Below, piece after piece: positions 1-6,400 of a DNA stretch of 35,705 bases. A program made the position numbers and the translations under genes. Below the pieces are notes generated by a model, which worked only from the letters and a program-made list of their open reading frames with translations, was not told the DNA's origin and ran no database searches. Numbering within the stretch: position 1 is the stretch's first letter; the number at the start of each line of letters is the position of its first letter. Source of the stretch: an uncultured Alphaproteobacteria bacterium (GTDB lineage: Bacteria; Pseudomonadota; Alphaproteobacteria; RF32; CAG-239); assembly GCA_910580155.1 (NCBI GenBank), contig CAJTWX010000008.1, forward strand, positions 1 to 35,705, read 5' to 3'.

Positions 1-55
1 CAATGGTACCAATGTTGCAGTGTGGCTTACTGCGTTCAAACTTCTCTTTTGCCAT
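1..55 (-). CDS. tuf: Elongation factor Tu, N-terminal fragment (runs off the window)
   Basis: The reverse strand from 55 reads MAKEKFERSKPHCNIGTI, the nearly invariant N-terminus of EF-Tu, the GTPase that delivers aminoacyl-tRNA to the ribosome. Only about 18 codons are present and the gene continues beyond base 1, so the GTP-binding motifs are not visible. An AGGG stretch about 10 bases before the ATG can serve as ribosome binding site. It lies directly downstream of tRNA-Tyr and tRNA-Gly on the same strand, the order known from the enterobacterial tyrU-glyT-thrT-tufB cluster, so it is probably co-transcribed with them from the promoter at 375-403. A short fragment, but the N-terminus is distinctive. 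Confidence 0.9.
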   Translation of the reverse strand, partial: MAKEKFERSKPHCNIGTI

Positions 56-110
56 AAATCTATACCCTAAAATATTGTGTTGCGACGAGGTTATTTATAA
101 AAGGAAAATC

Positions 111-184
111 TGGAGCGGGTGAAGGGAATCGAACCCTCGTCATAAGCTTGGAAGGCTTCTGCTCTACCATTGAGCTACACCCGC
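111..184 (-). tRNA. tRNA-Gly (anticodon TCC)
   Basis: The reverse strand folds into a complete cloverleaf of 74 nt. The acceptor stem GCGGGTG pairs with CACCCGC, the D-arm contains GTAGCTCAATGGTAGAGC, the anticodon loop reads CTTCCAA (anticodon TCC) and the T-arm carries GGTTCGATTCC. The discriminator is T and the 3' CCA is encoded in the DNA (111-113). It sits between tRNA-Tyr and tuf. Confidence 0.97.
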
Positions 185-234
185 TCAAACCAAACATCCT
201 GAAACAAAAACCTATTTATCAAGACGATTTTAAC

Positions 235-320
235 TGGTGGAGGGGGATGGATTCGAACCATCGTAGACTAAAGTCGACGGATTTACAGTCCGTTGCATTT
301 GACCGCTCTGCCACCCCTCC
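235..320 (-). tRNA. tRNA-Tyr (anticodon GTA)
   Basis: The reverse strand gives an 86-nt class II tRNA: acceptor GGAGGGG pairs with CCCCTCC, anticodon loop CTGTAAA (anticodon GTA), a long variable arm and the T-arm GGTTCGAATCC. The 3' CCA is encoded (235-237). It is the first gene of the tRNA-Tyr/tRNA-Gly/tuf unit. Confidence 0.97.
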
Positions 321-374
321 GCTAAAATCAGTGCGAGGGAAAAAGAACAAAAGTCTTTCAACCTGACAAGAGGA

Positions 375-403
375 ATAAAAACGTATTTTTCTTATAATGT
401 CAA
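375..403 (-). promoter_or_regulatory. Promoter of the tRNA-Tyr/tRNA-Gly/tuf unit
   Basis: On the reverse strand TTGACA (398-403) and TTTTAT (375-380) are separated by exactly 17 bases. The -35 box is consensus and the -10 box is weak. It lies about 55 bases upstream of the tRNA-Tyr 5' end and is the only good promoter in the gap shared with the divergent murQ. Confidence 0.6.
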
Positions 404-475
404 CAAGTTTTTTATCAATTCTTAAAGTTTTTTTGATATTTTGCATTTATTGTGTAAAAAGAGTGAGATAATCTA

Positions 476-1363
476 ATGTCAAATATTCTAACCGAGCAAA
501 GTAATCCCCAAAGTGAAACCATAGATTTGATGAAAACAGCCGAGCTTGTCCGTACCATCAATGAAGAAGACAAAAAAGTCGCATTTGCCGTAGAAAAAGC
601 TCTGCCCGAAATTGCCAAAGCTGTAGACATCATCACGAATGCTTTCTTAAACGGCGGAAGACTTGGCTACTTTGGCTCCGGCACCAGCGGCAGACTTGGC
701 GTTTTGGATGCCTCCGAATGCCTGCCGACTTTTTCTGCGCCTGAGGAAATGATTTCAGGCATCATAGCCGGCGGAGATTATGCTCTTCGCCACGCTGTAG
801 AAGGCGCAGAAGATTCTGCCGAAAAAGCTCTCGCAGACATTGCCGATTTTAATCCTCAGCCGGTTGATGTTGTTGCCGGCATCTCTGCTTCAGGCAACCC
901 GCGTTATATTTTAAGCGTTTTAGAAGAAGCCCGCTCCCGCGGAGCTAAGACAATCGGAATCACCTCAAATCCGGAAGCTAAACTGAAACCTCTATGCGAT
1001 GTTTGCATCACCACAGCTGTCGGCGCCGAAGTCATCACCGGCTCAAGCCGGATGAAATCCGGCACCGCACAGAAAATGGTTTTAAATATGCTTTCCACAG
1101 CCTCAATGGTAAAAATCGGCAAAACTTATGGCAACTATATGATAGATTTACAGCTGAGCAATGAAAAGTTAATCGACCGCGGTAACCGTATCATCGCATC
1201 AATATGCAAGATTGAACTTGCAAAAGCCGACGAATACCGTATAAAAGCAGATAACAATATCAAAACCGCCTGTGTGATGTGCAAAAAGCAATGCACCAAA
1301 CAAGAGGCAACACAACTGCTTGCCAAACATAATGGCATTTTGCGAAAGGTAATAGAAGAATGA
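476..1363 (+). CDS. murQ: N-acetylmuramic acid 6-phosphate etherase MurQ
   Basis: MurQ cleaves the D-lactyl ether of MurNAc-6-phosphate to give GlcNAc-6-phosphate and lactate, a cytoplasmic step of peptidoglycan recycling. At 295 aa it has the family's full length. The SIS sugar-phosphate domain starts around residue 50, with the signature YFGSGTSGRLG at 65-75 and DASECLPTF at 78-86. E81 and E112 fall where the catalytic glutamates of the E. coli enzyme (E83, E114) are expected, and GSSRMKSGTAQK is the conserved later SIS motif. The stop overlaps the rlmB start (ATGA), so the two genes are translationally coupled. A weak GAGTGAG ribosome binding site precedes the ATG. An AmpG-type muropeptide permease at 19198-20457 gives a coherent recycling context, although no murK or anmK homologue is in view. 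Confidence 0.96.
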   Translation: MSNILTEQSNPQSETIDLMKTAELVRTINEEDKKVAFAVEKALPEIAKAVDIITNAFLNGGRLGYFGSGTSGRLGVLDASECLPTFSAPEEMISGIIAGGDYALRHAVEGAEDSAEKALADIADFNPQPVDVVAGISASGNPRYILSVLEEARSRGAKTIGITSNPEAKLKPLCDVCITTAVGAEVITGSSRMKSGTAQKMVLNMLSTASMVKIGKTYGNYMIDLQLSNEKLIDRGNRIIASICKIELAKADEYRIKADNNIKTACVMCKKQCTKQEATQLLAKHNGILRKVIEE

Positions 1364-2115
1364 AAAACTTTCATAAACAGCGTGAAACAAACACGCCCGC
1401 CGCTAAAGAGCAACTGATAATTTACGGCCGTCACGCCGTGATCAGTGCCTTAAAAAATCCCAAACGCAAGATTCAAAAACTGCTGATAACCGCCGAAAAT
1501 CGTGCGGAAATAGATAAACTCGGACTTAAAATACCATATACAGTAGCCGATAAAAAAGATTTTGCCAAATTTTTACCCGAAGATGCCGTTCATCAGGGAT
1601 TCGCGCTTTACTGCCACAGGCTTGAAAGTTATGACATTGCCGACCTTATGGCAATGGCAGAAAACAAAACCCAATGCCACCTCTTAATTTTAGATCAGGT
1701 AACTGACCCGCAAAACATCGGGGCGATTATCCGCTCCTGCGCGGCGTTTGAAACTTTGGGATTAGTTGTGCAAGACAAAAACTCTCCACTAGAATCTGGT
1801 GCTATGGATAAAGCTGCTGCCGGCACAATAGAGTTTGTTCCCGTAGCGCGTGTTACCAACTTAAGCCGCGCCATTGAAACCCTGAAAGACAACGGTTTTT
1901 GGGTTATGGGAATGGATGGCTACGCTGACACCACGATAGATAAAATCAACAAATCCGGCAAAATTGCGATTGTTATGGGCTCAGAAGGCAAAGGAATGCG
2001 TCGTTTAGTGCAAGAAAATTGCGATTCGTCTGTCAAACTCCCGATATCGTCCAACGTAGAGAGCCTAAACGTCTCCACCGCCGCTGCAATAGCGCTATAC
2101 GAATTAAGCAAATAA
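1360..2115 (+). CDS. rlmB: 23S rRNA 2'-O-ribose methyltransferase, RlmB/TrmH (SPOUT) family
   Basis: This SPOUT methyltransferase most likely methylates the 2'-OH of a guanosine in 23S rRNA (G2251 in E. coli) using SAM. An N-terminal L30e-like substrate-binding domain (about residues 17-85, starting IYGRHAV) precedes the knotted SpoU domain. All three SPOUT motifs are visible: DPQNIGAIIRS (117-126, with N119, G121 and R125), MGSEGKGM and SSNVESLNVSTAAAIALYE near the C-terminus. Length 251 aa against 243 in E. coli. It starts inside the last codons of murQ (4-base overlap). The family contains several closely related tRNA and rRNA enzymes, so the exact target base is inferred. A terminator follows at 2123-2155. 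Confidence 0.9.
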   Translation: MKNFHKQRETNTPAAKEQLIIYGRHAVISALKNPKRKIQKLLITAENRAEIDKLGLKIPYTVADKKDFAKFLPEDAVHQGFALYCHRLESYDIADLMAMAENKTQCHLLILDQVTDPQNIGAIIRSCAAFETLGLVVQDKNSPLESGAMDKAAAGTIEFVPVARVTNLSRAIETLKDNGFWVMGMDGYADTTIDKINKSGKIAIVMGSEGKGMRRLVQENCDSSVKLPISSNVESLNVSTAAAIALYELSK

Positions 2116-2122
2116 CCCAAAC

Positions 2123-2155
2123 AAAAAAGCGGCTCTAAACAGAACCGCTTTTTTT
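2123..2155 (+). terminator. Intrinsic terminator of murQ-rlmB
   Basis: AAGCGG (2127-2132) pairs with CCGCTT (2145-2150), extended by A/T pairs, and runs into a T tract. It ends just 5' of the inverted unit that starts at 2184. Confidence 0.75.
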
Positions 2156-2192
2156 GTATGGCTTTTTGTGTTATTCTTACCCCAAAAAACAC

Positions 2193-2221
2193 TTGAAAAA
2201 TTAAATCGTTTTTTATACAAT
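2193..2221 (+). promoter_or_regulatory. Promoter of the left structured RNA
   Basis: TTGAAA (2193-2198), 17 bases, TACAAT (2216-2221). The corresponding position in the other arm keeps the same spacing with TTGCAA and TACACT, so promoter geometry is conserved between the arms. The expected start is near 2228. Confidence 0.7.
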
Positions 2222-2227
2222 AATAAA

Positions 2228-2444
2228 TGCCGAAATGCCCAATTTCGGCGTGGACTGGTAATCCAAACTCGTATGGGCAAACCTCTTGGGTTTATAAGCT
2301 TTAAAACCAAGATGGCGTTGTTATATAGGGCATCTACCCCAAGGGGTGGATGCCAACGAATAAGGCTATGCCCCAATAAGTTGGGCTACTTTCATACGAG
2401 ATAGTTTACCACATCCACCCGCCTAATTTAGGTGGGCTTTTTTT
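2228..2444 (+). ncRNA. Structured leader RNA, left copy (riboswitch-like, unknown class)
   Basis: About 215 nt between a promoter and an intrinsic terminator, followed 28 bases later by a small ORF. Visible folding: hairpin 1 GCCGAAAT/ATTTCGGC (about 2229-2249), whose loop TGCCCA can pair with TGGGCA (2274-2279) as a pseudoknot. A long closing stem brings GGTAA, AACT and CTCGTATG (2257-2275) together with CATACGAG, AGTTT and TTACC (2393-2410). It encloses a hairpin CTTGG/CCAAG (2284-2311), a hairpin GGCATC..CCCC/GGGG..GATGCC (about 2329-2354) and GCCC/GGGC (2370-2386). The 3' strand GGGTGGAT (2344-2351) is also fully complementary to ATCCACCC (2413-2420) at the base of the terminator, giving a possible antiterminator. 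I recognise no known riboswitch core. It could instead be a free small RNA. Confidence 0.65.
2416..2444 (+). terminator. Intrinsic terminator closing the left leader RNA
   Basis: CCCGCCTA (2418-2425) pairs with TAGGTGGG (2429-2436, one G-U pair), followed by C and seven T (2438-2444). The right arm has CCCGCC/GGCGGG at the same place, so the stem is kept although the bases differ. Confidence 0.85.
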
Positions 2445-2471
2445 AGTGTGCTTATCAAAGGGGGATGTACA

Positions 2472-2792
2472 ATGTGGTTATTATATGGAGTGTTAATTTA
2501 TGTGGTGGGGAATATTATAGGCTATGTTATTAGTTATATAAAGGGAAAAATTCAAGATGGTGCTATGAGAGATAATGAAGAGTTAAAAGAAAAAAGAATG
2601 AATTGCTTTATGGAGCAAGCCATACCAGAGTTATATAAATATTTTACTACTGAACAGCGAGAATATTGCTCGCAAGCCTCTTCAATGGAAGAGTTTTGTC
2701 GCCGTTATCGCGAAGTGGTGAAGCAAAATCCGAATATTATCAGAGCTTATTTTGATGAGATGAAAGCCAAAGTTGGGGCGAAAGATAAGTAA
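2472..2792 (+). CDS. Small membrane-anchored protein of unknown function (cargo of inverted unit)
   Basis: 106 aa. I chose the ATG at 2472 because it has a GGGGG ribosome binding site 7 bases upstream; an in-frame ATG at 2448 has none and lies just after the terminator. Residues 2-25 (WLLYGVLIYVVGNIIGYVISYIKG) form one hydrophobic helix with small-residue spacing. The rest is soluble, charged and probably helical (about 35-105), with two cysteines. I do not recognise the family. The gene sits directly behind the left structured leader RNA and converges on the RadC-N-like gene with a 2-base gap, so its expression probably depends on read-through of the 2416-2444 terminator. Its base use is AT-richer than the neighbouring housekeeping genes, which fits acquired DNA. 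Confidence 0.7.
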   Translation: MWLLYGVLIYVVGNIIGYVISYIKGKIQDGAMRDNEELKEKRMNCFMEQAIPELYKYFTTEQREYCSQASSMEEFCRRYREVVKQNPNIIRAYFDEMKAKVGAKDK

Positions 2793-2794
2793 AC

Positions 2795-3043
2795 TTATTT
2801 CTTCTTATGAGTTCGGCGGGCTACTTCGTAGATAAGTTGTAATAATATTTCAATATCACCCTCAATGCCTAATATGGTAGGTAATAACTCGTCTAACGGT
2901 TGGGAAATAACGTTAGATAATGTGCCGTATTTATTTAATAAACAGTTGGCGATTTGCTCGGCGGGTTTGGCTGGTATAATGCAGGTGAGAAGCTTACTCA
3001 AAACTTCAAAATCGTCGCTTTTATATATCTTTTCTTTATTCAT
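2795..3043 (-). CDS. Stand-alone RadC N-terminal-like helix-hairpin-helix protein (cargo of inverted unit)
   Basis: 82 aa. Residues about 15-77 follow the pattern of the N-terminal helical and HhH region of RadC/UPF0758 proteins: an LSKLL... segment, then IANCLLNKYGTLSNVISQPLDELL and a GI-type turn before a helix ending in EVARR. In full RadC proteins this region precedes a JAB/MPN metalloprotease-like domain with HxH and D motifs. That domain is absent here and nothing downstream could encode it. The start has an AAAGGGG ribosome binding site 6 bases upstream. The gene lies behind the right structured leader RNA in the mirror image of the 2472-2792 arrangement. HhH domains usually contact DNA; any role in DNA processing or as an antitoxin-like partner is inference. 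The family link rests on pattern recognition only. Confidence 0.6.
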   Translation of the reverse strand: MNKEKIYKSDDFEVLSKLLTCIIPAKPAEQIANCLLNKYGTLSNVISQPLDELLPTILGIEGDIEILLQLIYEVARRTHKKK

Positions 3044-3086
3044 TTGTTACCCCTTTAAAAAGTTGAGCTTTATATCATGTTTATAT

Positions 3087-3113
3087 AAAAAAATCGCCCG
3101 CCCAAATAAGGCG
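3087..3113 (-). terminator. Intrinsic terminator closing the right leader RNA
   Basis: On the reverse strand CCCGCC pairs with GGCGGG across a short TTATTTG loop, followed by CGA and seven T (3087-3093). The stem differs in sequence from the left-arm terminator but keeps its position and pairing. Confidence 0.8.
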
Positions 3114-3305
3114 GGGTGGATTTGGTAACTATACTCGCATGAAAATAGCCCAGTTATTCGAGCTATGCCTTATATACCTGGCATCCAACCCCTTGGGGTA
3201 GATGCCCTACGACAATGTTCTCTTGTTTTTAAAGCTTATAAGCCCAAGAGGTTTGCCCATACGAGTTTGGATTACCAGTCCACGCTGAAATCGGGCATTT
3301 CAACA
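3087..3305 (-). ncRNA. Structured leader RNA, right copy (riboswitch-like, unknown class)
   Basis: Same architecture as the left copy. Hairpin 1 is GTTGAAAT/ATTTCAGC: relative to the left copy one C-G pair has become T-A and a neighbouring C-G has become T-G, so pairing is preserved. The loop TGCCC still matches GGGCA for the pseudoknot. The closing stem CTCGTATG now faces CATGCGAG (A-U to G-U). The GGCATC..GATGCC hairpin is retained. The possible antiterminator is weaker here because GGGGTTGGAT has one extra base opposite ATCCACCCC. The hairpin CTTGG/CCAAG is also reduced (CTTG/CAAG). It ends at the terminator 3087-3113, about 44 bases before the start of the RadC-N-like gene. Confidence 0.65.
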
Positions 3306-3311
3306 TCTATC

Positions 3312-3340
3312 AGTGTAGAGAAAAGGATTTAATTTTGCAA
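3312..3340 (-). promoter_or_regulatory. Promoter of the right structured RNA
   Basis: On the reverse strand TTGCAA (3335-3340), 17 bases, TACACT (3312-3317). It occupies the same place and has the same spacing as the promoter in the left arm. Confidence 0.65.
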
Positions 3341-3383
3341 GTGTTTTTTATACAAAAAGTAGCCCCAAAAGGGCGATGGATAA

Positions 3384-3418
3384 CAAAAAAACAGCAAAGC
3401 CCCTAAGCCTTGCTGTTT
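3384..3418 (-). terminator. Intrinsic terminator of the giant autotransporter
   Basis: On the reverse strand AAACAGCAA pairs with TTGCTGTTT around a GGCTTAGGGGC loop and runs into a T tract. It lies 19 bases past the stop codon at 3437. Confidence 0.85.
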
Positions 3419-3436
3419 CTACATTTCGCCGTAAAA

Positions 3437-6400
3437 TCAGAAGTTATACCTTACCCCGCCGCCACCCTCAACGTTGCTCTCTTTCTCGGCGTTATGTGCA
3501 ATTTCGGCTGCAACAGAAAAATCCCCGTCTTTATAAATCGCTTCGGCACTTGTCCTCAAACGGTCCTTGTTTTCTTTATAGGCATTAACTTTATAGTCAA
3601 CAGGCGAACCGTCCATCCCGACTGTCAAATCTTTATACGGATCTAAAAATTCGTGATAATATTTCACCCCGACAGCTAACATTAACGACCGTTGTTTAGC
3701 AAGTTCAATCCTCTTGCGCAGCTTTACCCCAACACCGCTTTCCAATGACAGCGAGTGACTAGAATGTAAATTCAATCCTTCATTATCTTCTTTAGCTTTA
3801 GACATCGAGCTCCCCTGCAGATTAAGCTCTGCCTCCGCAACCAATTCGGCAACTTTCATATCCACACTATACTCGGCGTGATTATACATCCCATAATAAA
3901 AATCTGTAGTATCAGCCTCATAATTTCCTGAAAGAGCTTTACGCTTATAACTCCCAAACCCGACACCGGCACTCGGCGTCGTTAAGAACTTGAAACCGCC
4001 GTTCCGATAGAGTATCGGCAATGTTGCCAATAAAATTTTATTATCACGGCTGGATTTTGCCTCGTCATATTCGGAATCAGCATAAGCGACCCGCAAACTC
4101 CCGCCAATACTCCAGTTGCGGTTTAAATTATTGCCATAACTGATATACGGGCTGTAAACATTCGTATCATACCCGCTGAGCCTCCTCTGCCCGTCTTTGC
4201 CCGTACGATAATAATCTGCCCCAAGACGCGTTCCGTCAAGTCCGTCTTCTAAAATACGGTTTTGCTCCTGAACATTCAGCCCGCGCAGCACCGCCATATT
4301 TTCCCGCGGCAGATTCGCATAAAAATTCTTCCCGCTTTCTGCCTCTTTGACATAGTCAAATTCCTCTGCCGTTTCTGCAGATTTTAGCGCATTAAACATC
4401 TTCTCATTATGTTGGAGCTGATAATTATTTTCCCAGAAAGCCGCTAAATCTTTTTCCTCAACCACTTCCTCAAACTTTTTGCGGTTAAGCTCTATATCTG
4501 TTACATCTTCTTTATCTTTGGCATTTGCTTCAAACAAATACGATTCGGATTTAACTGTCAGCCCCTCATTTTTACCTTCAAATGAACTTTCATTAACGTA
4601 TGTATCGGCAAACCCATTCATAACAATATCCTTGCCGGCTATAACCTCACCTTTAAAAGCATCCGCCCTGAACGAACCGCCATCTGCCACCACAAACGCG
4701 CCTTTTTCATCGCGCATAGCATCAAAATCAACGCCGGCTGCCCCAAAATCAACTGCACCGCTGTTAATAAACTTTGCATCCGCTCCCACATAAACCGGAA
4801 CGCCCGCATTCATTACAACCGCCGACAAAGCCGCTGTTTCTTCTTTTTTATTATCAACACATTCCCCATATTGGTTAACTGAACCGCCGGTACACGCCCC
4901 GCCATAATCGCTGTTAAATACAATTGTTCCGGTATTTGTAAACGAACCACTGCGTACATACGCTCCTGTACCGTTTCCCTCAATAGTGATTGTACCGCTG
5001 TTGCGCGCTTCGGCATTAGCTCCATTAACATACATTCCATATCCGCTCGTAACCAAAATAGAACCGGCATTCTCACCAAATCCGTTATCAACTTCCATTC
5101 CTGTACCGTTAGTCACTGTAATCTTGCTTGCATTTGTTCCCTGAGCATTTGCACCATCAATAAGCATCCCGATTCCGCGCCCGATTTGTATATCGGCACC
5201 ATTAGTAACGTTCCCGCCTTCTGCTACGATTCCCGTACCGTTACTCAAATTGATGGTTTTGGTGTTTAAAAACGTTCCAGATTCATTATATACCCCAGTA
5301 CCAACGCCGGTAATATCTCCATCGTTCGTAACCACGCCGCCCTGATTATATATAGCATACGCTCCGGCTGAATTAAGCGTAATAGTACCAGAATTTTTGA
5401 ATTGATTTTTTAAAACATTAACTGCCACGCTGTCGTCACCCGAAACAATAAACGAACCGGCATTTTCCCAATCTGAATCAGACTGCACGCCGAGTCCGCC
5501 GCCGGAAACCGTTATATTGCCATTGTTCTCAAATTCGGCAAGTGACAACACTTTCACACCAATACTATCCGGTCCGTTAACAGTAATTTCTCTCTCATTT
5601 GCCCCTTTGGCAGCCGCATTGCCATCACCTATTCCCTCAATCAACAAACCGACACCTTTATTAACAATAATGTCATTTGAGTTTGTCACTTCCGCCCCGT
5701 GACCGGCATACACCCCCAAGCCGTTATTAACCGTTACACCCGAGTTAAGTTCAACTGTCGTGCCGGCACCATCTGCATCTATACCCGTTGCTTCGCTTAT
5801 AGCGTCGCCGATTGTCAATGTTCCCGAATGTGTCACTTTTGAACCACCGTCACCACCGGCAATAATTGCCGTTGCACCGTCTTTAACAACCAAATCTCCG
5901 GTATTGCTGACTGTTCCGTCTTCTGCTGCAAACAAGTGCGCATTTTTTCCCGCAATCGTCGCCGAACCGGCAAAACTTCCCTCGCTGCCATCCGTTACTT
6001 TTGCCAGCGTATATTTATCAATCACAATATCGTCATAATAAAAATCTTTTGCCGAACCATTTGCCAGCCAATAATAATTTTGCCCCTCATTACCCGAAAA
6101 CGTGATATCTCCATAATTATAAAAATGTTCTTTTTTATCATTAGTACTGTCAATAATAACCGCAGTCGCGTTTCTGCCGGTAACATTGATATTCCCATAG
6201 TTATAGCCGACACCGTCTTTAATATACATACCTGCCGCCCCGTCACCATTTACTGTAATTGTCCGCGGCAGTAACGATGTTGAATCGCCTATAACATTTT
6301 TCTCACGTCCGTTAAAAATGCGCGTTGCATTAACGACCGACATCCCATATGCATAATCCCCGTTCACCAAAATATGCCCGTAGTTGGTGGCTTCTGCCCC

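Larger units (their letters stand above)
2184..2444 (+). repeat. Left arm of a long inverted repeat (pairs with 3087-3349)
   Basis: From 2184 the sequence matches the reverse complement of 3349 downward almost without gaps for about 260 bases. The match starts with AAAAAACACTTG. The best block, from GAAATGCCC through CGTATGGGCAAACCTCTTGGG, differs at only a few positions. Similarity fades just past the T-run at 2438-2444. Outside 2184 and 3349 the flanks are unrelated and I see no target-site duplication. The arm carries a full promoter, structured RNA and terminator, annotated separately. Confidence 0.9.
3087..3349 (-). repeat. Right arm of the long inverted repeat (pairs with 2184-2444)
   Basis: Reverse-complement partner of the left arm, oriented inward on the minus strand. 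Differences from the left arm are concentrated in loops and at paired positions. The arms are 642 bases apart and enclose both small genes, so recombination between them would invert the cargo. Confidence 0.9.

Noticed and set aside
148..446. Short frames across the tRNA genes
   Set aside because: They overlap complete tRNA cloverleaves.
2228..2444. Cyclic-di-GMP, cobalamin or tmRNA identity for the left leader RNA
   Set aside because: GGGCAAACC looks like part of the c-di-GMP-I core, but the other conserved segments are absent. No cobalamin core or tRNA-like T-loop and CCA end is present.
2184..3349. Classical insertion sequence
   Set aside because: There is no transposase or recombinase and no target-site duplication, and the arms carry promoters and terminators instead of short terminal repeats.
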